Below, piece after piece: positions 24,815-32,592 of a stretch of DNA of 62,418 nucleotides. Under the pieces are notes generated by a model. The model was given only the letters and a program-made list of their open reading frames with translations, made no database searches and was not told the origin of the DNA. Made by a program: the position numbers and the translations under genes. How positions within the stretch are numbered: the stretch's first letter is position 1; each line of letters opens with the position of its first letter. Origin of the DNA: Exercitatus varius (GTDB lineage: Bacteria; Pseudomonadota; Gammaproteobacteria; Enterobacterales; Pasteurellaceae); assembly GCF_029577735.1 (NCBI RefSeq), contig NZ_JARQTO010000007.1:1-62418 (forward strand), in the 5' to 3' direction.

Positions 24815-24978
24815 TATGTCCGTTCTTTTTTGCAACGGATTTTTATGAAAAACGAAGCGAAGCGTCATCCATTCGAAGGATAAAAAACAAACGCGATAAT
24901 AATGTATAGAAGTATCGTTTTTCCGATGAGTTGCGTACGACATTTACCCATAAATTGCGGTTATTTGAAGGTAAATCG

Positions 24979-25125
24979 ATGTTGCCGCCGAATGAAACGA
25001 TAGAGGCGCCGGATTCGTTAGTTGGACAGATGAAAGTCCGGCGTCGTGAGAAATTGGTGCAATCCTGTTTGATTCTAACCGTCACGGAAATTTATCAACA
25101 ACTTCAAGTGGAAAGTCCGTGGTAA
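24979..25125 (+). CDS. Possible 48-residue orphan protein or gene remnant
   Basis: An open frame beginning at ATG 24979, with GAAGG seven bases upstream, encodes 48 residues ending in TEIYQQLQVESPW. The frame is open back to 24910 without an ATG. The central RRREKLVQSCLILTVTEIYQQL could be an amphipathic helix. I recognise no family. It is followed at once by a USS and lies in the 650-base region between clcA and the S10 operon. It may be a small gene or the degraded end of a larger one; neighbouring frames contain only very short pieces. Confidence 0.35.
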   Translation: MLPPNETIEAPDSLVGQMKVRRREKLVQSCLILTVTEIYQQLQVESPW

Positions 25126-25166
25126 AAAGTGCGGTCGAATTCCAAAAGGTTTTTTGTAGAAAAGGC

Positions 25167-25194
25167 TTGCATTTAGCGGATAACTCAGTATAAT
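25167..25194 (+). promoter_or_regulatory. Promoter of the S10 ribosomal protein operon
   Basis: TTGCAT (25167-25172) and a perfect TATAAT (25189-25194) are 16 bases apart. The start of transcription would be near 25201. Confidence 0.8.
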
Positions 25195-25200
25195 TTGCGA

Positions 25201-25380
25201 GCTTTCAGGATGAAAGTCGTTTAATGTAATCATTTATTAAACGTAAGATTACGCTAAGTAATCTATAACAATGTTCCCGATTGGGGAGCTAAATAGGTCT
25301 GCTGCACTTCCCTTTATTTAGATGTTAAAGGTGATGGTGTCAGTTTTTTTATAGCTAAATTTTATTGGAGCTCTGGTCTA
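25201..25380 (+). promoter_or_regulatory. S10 operon leader RNA, probable L4-responsive attenuator
   Basis: About 180 untranslated bases precede rpsJ. Hairpins can be drawn at GTTTAAT...ATTAAAC (about 25219-25242), GATTAC...GTAATC (about 25247-25263) and CTAAATA...TATTTAG (about 25289-25322), and a run of seven T (TCAGTTTTTTTATAG) follows the last structure. In E. coli L4 binds the S10 leader and stimulates termination at a U-run and represses translation. That this leader works the same way is inferred from layout. Confidence 0.6.
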
Positions 25381-25692
25381 ATGCAGAACCAAAGAATCCG
25401 TATCCGCTTAAAAGCTTTTGATCATCGCTTGATCGATCAATCCACTGCGGAGATCGTAGAAACAGCTAAACGTACTGGTGCACAAGTTCGTGGTCCAATT
25501 CCTTTACCAACTCGTAAAGAACGTTTCACTGTATTGATTTCGCCACACGTGAACAAAGACGCGCGTGACCAATATGAAATTCGTACTCACAAACGTTTAG
25601 TTGATATCGTTGAGCCAACAGAAAAAACTGTTGATGCATTAATGCGTTTAGATTTGGCTGCCGGCGTTGACGTGCAGATCAGCCTAGGTTAA
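25381..25692 (+). CDS. rpsJ: 30S ribosomal protein S10
   Basis: A 103-residue ribosomal protein (start [19 protein letters not shown]). It binds the head of the 30S subunit and also acts as NusE in antitermination complexes with NusB. The sequence matches the E. coli protein through the loop [18 protein letters not shown] and the C-terminal [16 protein letters not shown]. It is the first gene of the S10 operon, 16 bases before rplC, and follows the long leader at 25201-25380. A GGAG site precedes the ATG. Confidence 0.98.
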
Positions 25693-25708
25693 TTAAGAGG
25701 TTATTACA

Positions 25709-26335
25709 ATGATTGGTTTAGTCGGTCGTAAAGTTGGTATGACCCGCGTTTTCACTGAAGACGGCGTGTCAATTCCAGTTACCGTTATCGAAATCGAAGC
25801 CAACCGCGTAACTCAAGTTAAAACTCTTGAAAACGATGGCTATACTGCAGTTCAGGTTACAACTGGCTCTAAAAAAGCGAGTCGCGTAACTAAGCCTGAA
25901 GCTGGTCATTTCGTGAAAGCAGGTGTTGAAGCTGGTCGCGGTTTATGGGAATTTCGTACCGAAGGTGAAGAATTCACTTTAGGTCAAGAAATTAATGTTG
26001 ACATCTTCGCGGATGTTAAAAAAGTTGATGTTACCGGTACGTCTAAAGGTAAAGGTTTCCAAGGCGGTGTTAAACGTTGGAACTTCCGTACCCAGGATGC
26101 AACTCATGGTAACTCTTTATCACATCGTGTACTTGGTTCTATTGGTCAAAACCAAACTCCGGGTCGTGTGTTTAAAGGTAAAAAAATGGCAGGACACTTA
26201 GGTAATGAACGTGTAACCGTTCAATCACTTGAAGTTGTTCGTGTTGATGCTGAGCGTAAATTATTATTAGTGAAAGGTGCCGTTCCGGGCGCAACTAATA
26301 GTGATGTTATCGTGAAACCGGCAGTTAAAGCGTAA
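25709..26335 (+). CDS. rplC: 50S ribosomal protein L3
   Basis: A 208-residue protein that binds 23S rRNA early in 50S assembly and sends a long extension to the peptidyl transferase centre. The N-terminal MIGLVGRKVGMTRVFTEDG and the conserved GSIGQNQTPGRVFKGKKMAG are present; the Gln in that loop is the site methylated by PrmB in E. coli. It is the second gene of the operon, 15 bases before rplD, with a TAAGAGG ribosome binding site. Confidence 0.98.
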   Translation: MIGLVGRKVGMTRVFTEDGVSIPVTVIEIEANRVTQVKTLENDGYTAVQVTTGSKKASRVTKPEAGHFVKAGVEAGRGLWEFRTEGEEFTLGQEINVDIFADVKKVDVTGTSKGKGFQGGVKRWNFRTQDATHGNSLSHRVLGSIGQNQTPGRVFKGKKMAGHLGNERVTVQSLEVVRVDAERKLLLVKGAVPGATNSDVIVKPAVKA

Positions 26336-26350
26336 GTCTGGGAGATAGAG

Positions 26351-26953
26351 ATGGAATTACAAGTTGTAGGTGCAAACGCACTCACTGTTTCTGAAACTAC
26401 CTTCGGACGTGAGTTTAACGAAGCGTTAATCCATCAAGTGGTTGTTGCATATGCGGCAGGTGCTCGTCAAGGTTCGCGCGCTCAAAAAACTCGTGCTGAA
26501 GTGTCTGGTTCAGGTAAAAAACCTTGGCGTCAAAAAGGTACGGGCCGTGCGCGTTCCGGTGATATCAAATCACCAATCTGGCGTTCGGGTGGTGTTACTT
26601 TTGCTGCGAAACCGCAAGATCACAGTCAAAAAGTAAACAAAAAAATGTACCGTGGTGCAATTAAGAGCATTCTTTCCGAATTAGTTCGTCAAGATCGTTT
26701 GGTCGTGGTGGAAAAATTCGAAATTGACGCACCAAAAACTAAAGTATTAGCACAAAAATTAAAAGATATGGCGTTAAACGACGCTCTTATCATCACTGCA
26801 AGCTTAGATGAGAATTTATTCTTAGCGGCACGTAACTTGTATAAAGTTGATGTACGTGATGTGCAAGGTATCGATCCTGTAAGCTTAATCGCTTTCGATA
26901 AAGTGGTCGTTACTGTCGATGCAGTGAAACAAATTGAGGAGATGTTAGCGTGA
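26351..26953 (+). CDS. rplD: 50S ribosomal protein L4
   Basis: A 200-residue protein of the 50S subunit whose extended loop (RQGSRAQKTRAEVSGSGKKPWRQKGTGRAR region, residues about 40-70) lines the peptide exit tunnel. In E. coli free L4 is the autogenous repressor of this operon, acting on the leader upstream of rpsJ. The stop overlaps the GTG start of rplW by four bases (GTGA), coupling their translation. Confidence 0.98.
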   Translation: MELQVVGANALTVSETTFGREFNEALIHQVVVAYAAGARQGSRAQKTRAEVSGSGKKPWRQKGTGRARSGDIKSPIWRSGGVTFAAKPQDHSQKVNKKMYRGAIKSILSELVRQDRLVVVEKFEIDAPKTKVLAQKLKDMALNDALIITASLDENLFLAARNLYKVDVRDVQGIDPVSLIAFDKVVVTVDAVKQIEEMLA

Positions 26954-27255
26954 TTCAACAAGAACGTTTGCTAAAAGTGCTTAAAGCACCACATATCTCT
27001 GAAAAAGCAACTAACAACGCAGAGACTTCAAATACTATCGTATTCAAAGTTGCATTAGATGCAAATAAAGTTGACATTGCTAACGCAGTTGAACAACTTT
27101 TTGAAGTGAAAGTAGATTCGGTTCGCACAGTTGTTGTTAAAGGTAAAACCAAACGCCGCGGTAATAATATGGGTCGCCGCAGTGACTGGAAAAAAGCTTA
27201 TGTTACTCTTCAAGAAGGTCAATCACTTGACTTCGCTGAAGGTGCGGCAGAGTAA
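26950..27255 (+). CDS. rplW: 50S ribosomal protein L23
   Basis: A 101-residue protein at the tunnel exit, the docking site for trigger factor and SRP. Start is GTG at 26950, overlapping the end of rplD; the N terminus MIQQERLLKVLKAPHISEKA fits the family, and the Glu near residue 18 is the trigger-factor contact in E. coli. The internal KGKTKRRGNNMGRRSDWKKA is the rRNA-binding loop. It lies 20 bases before rplB. Confidence 0.97.
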   Translation: MIQQERLLKVLKAPHISEKATNNAETSNTIVFKVALDANKVDIANAVEQLFEVKVDSVRTVVVKGKTKRRGNNMGRRSDWKKAYVTLQEGQSLDFAEGAAE

Positions 27256-27275
27256 TAACGGAGGAATAAATAATT

Positions 27276-28097
27276 ATGGCTATCGTTAAATGTAAGCCGA
27301 CCTCCGCTGGTCGTCGTCACGTTGTTAAAATCGTGAACCCTGAATTACACAAGGGCAAACCTTACGCACCGTTGCTAGATACTAAATCTAAAACCGGCGG
27401 TCGTAATAATTTAGGACGTATCACTACCCGTCATATCGGTGGTGGACATAAACAACATTATCGTTTAATCGATTTCAAACGTAACAAGTTAGATATCCCA
27501 GCGGTTGTTGAGCGTCTTGAATATGATCCAAATCGTTCTGCAAATATTGCTTTAGTGCTTTATAAAGACGGCGAACGTCGTTATATCTTAGCACCTAAAG
27601 GCCTGTCTGTGGGCGATGAAATCCAAGCCGGTGTAAATGCGCCGATTAAAGTTGGTAATTCGTTGCCAATGCGTAGCATTCCGGTTGGTTCAACCGTGCA
27701 TAACGTTGAGTTAAAACCTGGTAAGGGCGGTCAAATCGCTCGTTCTGCCGGTGCGTATGTACAAATCATTGCTCGTGAAGGTAACTATGTAACCTTACGT
27801 TTACGTTCAGGCGAAATGCGTAGAGTATTGGCCGAATGCGTTGCAACGGTTGGTGAAGTTGGTAACTCCGAACATATGCTTCGCGTACTGGGTAAAGCCG
27901 GTGCAAGTCGCTGGAGAGGTATTCGTCCTACTGTTCGCGGTACGGCAATGAACCCGGTAGATCACCCGCACGGTGGTGGTGAAGGTCGTAACTTTGGTAA
28001 ACACCCGGTAACTCCTTGGGGCGTTCAAACCAAAGGTAAGAAAACTCGTCACAACAAACGTACCGATAAATATATCGTACGTCGTCGTGGCAAATAA
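27276..28097 (+). CDS. rplB: 50S ribosomal protein L2
   Basis: A 273-residue primary 23S rRNA binder, needed for subunit association and close to the peptidyl transferase centre. The family signature MNPVDHPHGGGEGRNFGKHP, containing the near-invariant His linked to peptidyl transferase activity, is intact, as is the basic C-terminal tail RHNKRTDKYIVRRRGK. It has a GGAGG site and lies 26 bases before rpsS. Confidence 0.98.
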   Translation: MAIVKCKPTSAGRRHVVKIVNPELHKGKPYAPLLDTKSKTGGRNNLGRITTRHIGGGHKQHYRLIDFKRNKLDIPAVVERLEYDPNRSANIALVLYKDGERRYILAPKGLSVGDEIQAGVNAPIKVGNSLPMRSIPVGSTVHNVELKPGKGGQIARSAGAYVQIIAREGNYVTLRLRSGEMRRVLAECVATVGEVGNSEHMLRVLGKAGASRWRGIRPTVRGTAMNPVDHPHGGGEGRNFGKHPVTPWGVQTKGKKTRHNKRTDKYIVRRRGK

Positions 28098-28123
28098 TTT
28101 AAATTGAATTAAGAGGATAAGCC

Positions 28124-28399
28124 ATGCCACGTTCTCTCAAGAAAGGTCCTTTCCTTGACCTACACTTGTTGAAGAAGGTAGAGAAGGCGGTGGAAAGCGG
28201 GGATAAAAAACCAATTAAAACTTGGTCCCGTCGTTCAATGATCATTCCATCAATGATTGGTTTGACCATCGCAGTCCATAATGGTCGTCAGCACGTTCCT
28301 GTTTATGTTTCTGATGAAATGATCGGTCATAAATTAGGTGAATTTGCACCGACTCGTACATACCGCGGTCACGCTGCGGATAAGAAAGCTAAGAAGTAA
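28124..28399 (+). CDS. rpsS: 30S ribosomal protein S19
   Basis: A 91-residue protein of the 30S head, neighbour of S13 and close to the A-site t[24 protein letters not shown] and the signature [20 protein letters not shown] are as in E. coli. It is part of the S10 operon, 11 bases before rplV, with an AAGAGGA ribosome binding site. Confidence 0.98.
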
Positions 28400-28410
28400 G
28401 AGGTAAATAG

Positions 28411-28743
28411 ATGGAAACTATCGCAAAACATCGTTACGCTCGCACTTCAGCGCAAAAAGCTCGCTTAGTTGCGGATTTAATCCGTGGTAAAAAAGTTGCG
28501 GCAGCATTGGAGATCTTAACTTACACTAATAAAAAAGCGGCAGCTTTAGTGAAAAAAGTTTTAGAATCCGCTATTGCAAATGCAGAGCATAATGACGGTG
28601 CAGATATCGATGATCTTAAAGTCGCTAAGATTTTCGTTGATGAAGGTCCTAGCATGAAACGTGTAATGCCACGTGCTAAAGGTCGTGCAGATCGTATTTT
28701 AAAACGTACAAGCCACATCACTGTGGTTGTGTCGGATCGTTAA
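28411..28743 (+). CDS. rplV: 50S ribosomal protein L22
   Basis: A 110-residue protein whose beta-hairpin, seen as [20 protein letters not shown] (residues about 76-95), narrows the exit tunnel with L4 and is the site of macrolide-resistance mutations in other bacteria. The rest ([25 protein letters not shown]) is the globular rRNA-binding domain. It has the full length of the E. coli protein and lies 17 bases before rpsC. Confidence 0.98.
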
Positions 28744-28760
28744 TCGTAGAGGAATAACAA

Positions 28761-29468
28761 ATGGGTCAAAAAGTCCATCCACATGGTATTCGCCTTGGTA
28801 TTGTTAAACCTTGGAACTCTACTTGGTTTGCGAATACACAAGACTTCGCCGATAATCTTGACGGCGATTTCAAAGTACGTAAATTCTTGAATAAAGAATT
28901 AGTGAATGCTTCGGTTTCACGTATCACTATTGAACGTCCGGCTAAAAGCATTCGTGTTACAATTCACACAGCTCGCCCGGGTATCGTTATCGGTAAGAAA
29001 GGTGAAGATGTTGAGAAATTGCGCAACGCAGTAGCGGAAATCGCTGGCGTGCCGGCACAAATCAATATCGCTGAAGTGAAAAAACCTGAACTGGATGCAA
29101 AATTAGTTGCTGACAGCATCGCTTCACAATTAGAACGCCGCGTTATGTTCCGTCGTGCAATGAAACGTGCGGTACAAAACGCAATGCGCTTGGGTGCCAA
29201 AGGTATCAAAGTTGAAGTAAGCGGTCGTTTAGGTGGTGCAGAGATTGCACGTTCCGAATGGTATCGTGAAGGCCGCGTGCCATTACATACATTACGTGCG
29301 GACATCGATTATAACACTGCGGAAGCACATACGACATACGGCGTAATCGGCGTTAAAGTATGGATCTTCAAAGGTGAAATCCTCGGTGGAATGGCTGCAA
29401 TTGCACAACAACCAGAACAACAACCGGCTGCGCCTAAAAAGGCACCACGCGGCAAAGGTCGTAAGTAA
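28761..29468 (+). CDS. rpsC: 30S ribosomal protein S3
   Basis: A 235-residue protein of the 30S head at the mRNA entry channel, with mRNA-unwinding activity shared with S4 and S5. The KH domain motif PGIVIGKKGEDVEKLR (GxxG loop) and the C-terminal GVIGVKVWIFKGEILGG signature are present. The tail is Gln/Pro/Lys rich (EQQPAAPKKAPRGKGRK), as in other Pasteurellaceae. It lies 13 bases before rplP. Confidence 0.98.
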   Translation: MGQKVHPHGIRLGIVKPWNSTWFANTQDFADNLDGDFKVRKFLNKELVNASVSRITIERPAKSIRVTIHTARPGIVIGKKGEDVEKLRNAVAEIAGVPAQINIAEVKKPELDAKLVADSIASQLERRVMFRRAMKRAVQNAMRLGAKGIKVEVSGRLGGAEIARSEWYREGRVPLHTLRADIDYNTAEAHTTYGVIGVKVWIFKGEILGGMAAIAQQPEQQPAAPKKAPRGKGRK

Positions 29469-29481
29469 GGAGAACTGCTAA

Positions 29482-29892
29482 ATGTTGCAACCAAAACGTA
29501 CAAAATTCCGTAAGGTCCACAAAGGACGTAACCGCGGTATCGCCGGCGGTACAGAAGTCAGCTTCGGTACATTCGGTTTAAAAGCGGTTGGTCGTGGTCG
29601 TTTAACAGCTCGTCAAATCGAAGCGGCTCGTCGTGCGATGACGCGTGCGGTTAAACGTCAGGGTAAAATCTGGATTCGTGTATTCCCGGATAAACCGATT
29701 ACCGAAAAACCATTAGAAGTTCGTATGGGTAAAGGTAAAGGTAACGTGGAATATTGGGTAGCGCTTATCCAACCAGGTAAAGTTCTTTATGAAATGGACG
29801 GAGTTTCAGAAGAAATCGCACGCAGTGCATTTGCATTAGCGGCGGCGAAACTTCCGATTAAAACAACGTTCGTAACTAAGACGGTGATGTAA
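29482..29892 (+). CDS. rplP: 50S ribosomal protein L16
   Basis: A 136-residue protein near the A-site on the 50S subunit. It shows MLQPKRTKFRKVHKGRNRG at the N terminus and MGKGKGNVEYWVALIQPGKV, which includes the conserved Arg/Met region modified in E. coli. Its TAA stop overlaps the ATG of rpmC by one base (TAATG), so the two are translationally coupled. Confidence 0.98.
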   Translation: MLQPKRTKFRKVHKGRNRGIAGGTEVSFGTFGLKAVGRGRLTARQIEAARRAMTRAVKRQGKIWIRVFPDKPITEKPLEVRMGKGKGNVEYWVALIQPGKVLYEMDGVSEEIARSAFALAAAKLPIKTTFVTKTVM

Positions 29893-30083
29893 TGAAAGCT
29901 CAAGAACTACGTAACAAAAATGTTGAAGAGCTGAATGCTGAGTTAGCAAACCTGTTAGGTGAGCAATTCAAATTGCGTATGCAAGCAGCCACCGGTCAGC
30001 TTCAACAAACCCACCAGTTAAAACAAGTGCGTCGTAACATTGCACGAGTGAAAACTGTATTAAATCAAAAGGCGGGTGAGTAA
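29892..30083 (+). CDS. rpmC: 50S ribosomal protein L29
   Basis: A 63-residue, two-helix protein (start MKAQELRNKNVEELNAEL) near the exit of the peptide tunnel, next to L23. The signature FKLRMQAATGQLQQTHQLKQVRR is intact. It overlaps rplP by one base at its start and rpsQ by one base at its end, the tightest packing in the operon. Confidence 0.98.
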   Translation: MKAQELRNKNVEELNAELANLLGEQFKLRMQAATGQLQQTHQLKQVRRNIARVKTVLNQKAGE

Positions 30084-30340
30084 TGACTGATAAAATTCGT
30101 ACTGTTCAAGGTCGTGTAATCAGCGACAAAATGGATAAATCTTTCACAATCGCAATCGAGCGCAAAGTGAAACACCCGCTTTTGGGTAAATTTATCCGTC
30201 GTACAACGAAATTACACGTTCACGATGAGAACAACGAAGCAAGATTAGGTGATACGGTCGAAATCAGAGAATGTCGTCCGGTATCGAAAACTAAATCTTG
30301 GACTTTAGTTCGTGTAGTAGAAAAAGCAACCGTTGCTTAA
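30083..30340 (+). CDS. rpsQ: 30S ribosomal protein S17
   Basis: An 85-residue OB-fold protein that binds 16S rRNA early in assembly. TVQGRVISDKMDKSFTIAIE and the signature GDTVEIRECRPVSKTKSW are typical. It is the last gene of the S10 operon and is followed by an intrinsic terminator and a USS pair before the spc promoter. Confidence 0.98.
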   Translation: MTDKIRTVQGRVISDKMDKSFTIAIERKVKHPLLGKFIRRTTKLHVHDENNEARLGDTVEIRECRPVSKTKSWTLVRVVEKATVA

Positions 30341-30359
30341 TCTTTACACTTAAAACTTG

Positions 30360-30389
30360 AAAGCCTGGCAGAAATGTCCGGGCTTTTTT
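30360..30389 (+). terminator. Intrinsic terminator of the S10 operon
   Basis: AAAGCCTGG at 30360-30368 pairs with CCGGGCTTT at 30378-30386 (one G-U pair), with a 9-base loop and six T. It ends the S10 operon, separating it from spc. Confidence 0.88.
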
Positions 30390-30394
30390 ATGCT

Positions 30395-30437
30395 AAAGTG
30401 CGGGCAAAATTTGATGAATTTTTTGACCGCACTTTTT
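30395..30437. terminator. USS inverted pair with mismatched arms
   Basis: AAAGTGCGG at 30395-30403 pairs with 30427-30435, but the left arm continues GC (GGGC variant) and the right arm reads GACC (normal type), leaving one G-A mismatch before the A/T-rich extension. It follows the S10 terminator and is the only USS site in the ribosomal block. Confidence 0.65.
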
Positions 30438-30483
30438 CGCTATTTTGAGCGCCTATTAAATTTGTTTAATCTTTAAAATCGTG

Positions 30484-30512
30484 TTGATCTCATTGGCTTA
30501 ATCTGATAAACT
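30484..30512 (+). promoter_or_regulatory. Candidate promoter of the spc operon
   Basis: TTGATC (30484-30489) and TAAACT (30507-30512) lie 17 bases apart, with an extended -10 TG at 30504-30505. It is about 70 bases before rplN. Confidence 0.5.
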
Positions 30513-30579
30513 CCGCGAACTGCTTGCATTGGGTAAGTAGTCCCGAAAGGGTGTTTTATTTAATTAACGGAGCACTAAT

Positions 30580-30951
30580 ATGATCCAAGAACAGACTATG
30601 CTGGATGTTGCTGATAACTCAGGCGCTCGCAGTGTAATGTGTATCAAGGTTCTAGGTGGATCGCACCGTCGTTACGCTGCTATTGGCGATATCATCAAAA
30701 TTACCGTAAAAGAAGCGATTCCACGCGGTAAAGTGAAAAAAGGTGATGTGCTAAAAGCGGTTGTTGTGCGCACCAAGAAGGGTGTTCGTCGCCCAGATGG
30801 CTCAGTTATTCGTTTCGATGGCAATGCTTGTGTGATTTTAAACAATAACACTGAGCAACCTATCGGTACTCGTATTTTTGGACCTGTGACTCGTGAACTT
30901 CGTTCTGAGAAATTCATGAAGATCATCTCTTTGGCTCCAGAAGTACTATAA
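30580..30951 (+). CDS. rplN: 50S ribosomal protein L14
   Basis: A 123-residue protein forming part of the inter-subunit bridge next to L3 and L19. MIQEQTMLDVADNSGARSVMCIKVLGG and the signature GNACVILNNNTEQPIGTRIFGPV are nearly identical to E. coli. It is the first gene of the spc operon, ten bases before rplX, preceded by ACGGAG. Confidence 0.98.
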   Translation: MIQEQTMLDVADNSGARSVMCIKVLGGSHRRYAAIGDIIKITVKEAIPRGKVKKGDVLKAVVVRTKKGVRRPDGSVIRFDGNACVILNNNTEQPIGTRIFGPVTRELRSEKFMKIISLAPEVL

Positions 30952-30961
30952 GGAGAACGTA

Positions 30962-31273
30962 ATGGCTGCTAAAATCCGTCAAAATGACGAAGTAATCGTA
31001 CTTGCTGGTAAAGACAAAGGCAAGCGCGGCAAGGTAACTCAAGTGTTACCAAATGGTAAAGTGATTGTTGAAGGTGTAAGAATCATCACTAAACATGAAA
31101 AACCTGTACCTGCTTTAGGTAAAGAAGGCGGTTTAGTGAAGAAAGAAGCTCCGATTGATGCGTCAAACGTAGCGATTTTCAACCCGAAAACAAATAAAGC
31201 TGACCGTGTAGGTTTTAGATTCGAAGACGGCAAAAAAGTCCGTTTCTTCAAATCTAACAATGAAATTATTTAA
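30962..31273 (+). CDS. rplX: 50S ribosomal protein L24
   Basis: A 103-residue assembly-initiator protein with an N-terminal KOW motif, seen as DEVIVLAGKDKGKRGKVTQVLP. It binds the 5' domain of 23S rRNA. Length equals that of E. coli L24. It lies 17 bases before rplE, and the intervening bases form part of the presumed S8 control site. Confidence 0.98.
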   Translation: MAAKIRQNDEVIVLAGKDKGKRGKVTQVLPNGKVIVEGVRIITKHEKPVPALGKEGGLVKKEAPIDASNVAIFNPKTNKADRVGFRFEDGKKVRFFKSNNEII

Positions 31274-31332
31274 CAAACTGGAGTAATGCGATGGCGAAAC
31301 TGCATGATTACTACAGAGATCAAGTAGTTAAT
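31272..31332 (+). promoter_or_regulatory. Probable S8 translational-repression site at the rplE start
   Basis: In E. coli S8 represses the spc operon by binding mRNA around the rplE start. Here ATTACTAC (31307-31314) and GTAGTTAAT (31324-31332) can form a stem with one bulged base, the feature S8 recognises in 16S rRNA helix 21. The first codons of rplE are close to those I recall from E. coli at the nucleotide level, beyond what the protein requires. Confidence 0.55.
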
Positions 31333-31830
31333 GAATTGAAAACTAAATTCAACTACGCATCTGTCATGCAAGTCCCACGAATCGAAAAGATTACCCTGAA
31401 TATGGGTGTGGGTGAAGCATTGACCGATAAAAAACTTTTAGATAACGCGGTAGCGGATCTAACGGCGATTAGCGGTCAAAAACCTTTAATTACTAAAGCT
31501 CGCAAATCTGTTGCAGGCTTTAAAATCCGTCAGGGATATCCAATCGGTTGTAAAGTAACACTACGCGGTGAGCGTATGTGGGAGTTCTTAGAACGTTTAA
31601 TTACAATTGCTGTTCCACGTATCCGTGACTTCCGCGGTTTAAGTGCGAAGTCTTTTGACGGTCGTGGTAACTATAGCATGGGTGTGCGTGAGCAAATCAT
31701 CTTCCCTGAAATCGACTATGATAAAGTTGATCGTGTACGCGGTTTAGATATTACTATTACCACTACGGCGAAGAATGATGAAGAAGGTCAAGCACTACTC
31801 GCTGCCTTTAATTTCCCATTCCGTAAATAA
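31291..31830 (+). CDS. rplE: 50S ribosomal protein L5
   Basis: A 179-residue 5S rRNA-binding protein of the central protuberance that contacts P-site tRNA. MAKLHDYYRDQVVNELK, the signature VPRIEKITLNMGVGEA and the P-site loop region RDFRGLSAKSFDGRGNYSMG match E. coli along the full length. It lies 11 bases before rpsN. It is the first gene of the block controlled by S8 in E. coli. Confidence 0.98.
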   Translation: MAKLHDYYRDQVVNELKTKFNYASVMQVPRIEKITLNMGVGEALTDKKLLDNAVADLTAISGQKPLITKARKSVAGFKIRQGYPIGCKVTLRGERMWEFLERLITIAVPRIRDFRGLSAKSFDGRGNYSMGVREQIIFPEIDYDKVDRVRGLDITITTTAKNDEEGQALLAAFNFPFRK

Positions 31831-31841
31831 GGCAGGTTACA

Positions 31842-32147
31842 ATGGCTAAACAATCAATGAAAGCACGCGATGTAAAACGCGTTAAATTGGCTGAAAAATT
31901 CTATGCTAAACGTATGGAATTGAAGAAAATCATTTCTGACGCTAATTCATCAGATGAAGATCGTTGGGATGCGGTATTAAAGTTACAATCTTTACCGCGT
32001 GATGCAAGCCCAAGCCGTCAACGTAACCGTTGTCGCCAAACCGGACGTCCTCACGGCGTTCTTCGTAAGTTTGGTTTAAGCCGTATCAAGGTTCGCGAAG
32101 CAGCAATGCGTGGCGAAATCCCAGGTCTTAAAAAAGCAAGTTGGTAA
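31842..32147 (+). CDS. rpsN: 30S ribosomal protein S14 (zinc-independent form)
   Basis: A 101-residue protein of the 30S head. It is the long form without the CXXC zinc ribbon: the central insert KIISDANSSDEDRWDAVLKL is present, and the conserved core reads RCRQTGRPHGVLRKFGLSR. The C-terminal GEIPGLKKASW is typical. It lies 37 bases before rpsH, the widest gap in the early spc operon. Confidence 0.98.
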   Translation: MAKQSMKARDVKRVKLAEKFYAKRMELKKIISDANSSDEDRWDAVLKLQSLPRDASPSRQRNRCRQTGRPHGVLRKFGLSRIKVREAAMRGEIPGLKKASW

Positions 32148-32184
32148 TTTACCACTTTATTTTGGAATCGGAGAATAAAATACA

Positions 32185-32577
32185 ATGAGTATGCAAGATC
32201 CAATCGCAGATATGTTGACCCGCATTCGTAACGGGCAGGCTGCGAATAAAGTTGCGATCAGTATGCCTTCTTCCAAGCTAAAAGTGGCTATTGCCAACGT
32301 ATTAGCTGCTGAAGGTTATATCGAAAGCGTTAAAGTTTTAGAAGGTGTAAAACCTGAATTGGAAATTACTTTAAAATATTTCCAAGGTAAACCGGTTGTA
32401 GAAAGCATCCAACGCGTAAGTCGTCCTGGTCTTCGTATTTACAAACGTAAAGACGAATTACCAAAAGTTATGGGCGGATTAGGTGTTGCCGTAGTTTCTA
32501 CATCTAAAGGTGTGATGACTGACCGTGCTGCTCGCCAAGCGGGTTTAGGCGGCGAAATCATCTGTTATGTAGCTTAA
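32185..32577 (+). CDS. rpsH: 30S ribosomal protein S8
   Basis: A 130-residue 16S rRNA central-domain binder that in E. coli is also the translational repressor of the spc operon. MSMQDPIADMLTRIRNGQAA and the C-terminal signature GVMTDRAARQAGLGGEIICYVA, which carries the RNA-recognition loop, are intact. A likely mRNA target at the rplE start is listed separately. It lies 15 bases before rplF. Confidence 0.98.
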   Translation: MSMQDPIADMLTRIRNGQAANKVAISMPSSKLKVAIANVLAAEGYIESVKVLEGVKPELEITLKYFQGKPVVESIQRVSRPGLRIYKRKDELPKVMGGLGVAVVSTSKGVMTDRAARQAGLGGEIICYVA

Positions 32578-32592
32578 TAGAGAGGTAGGAAA

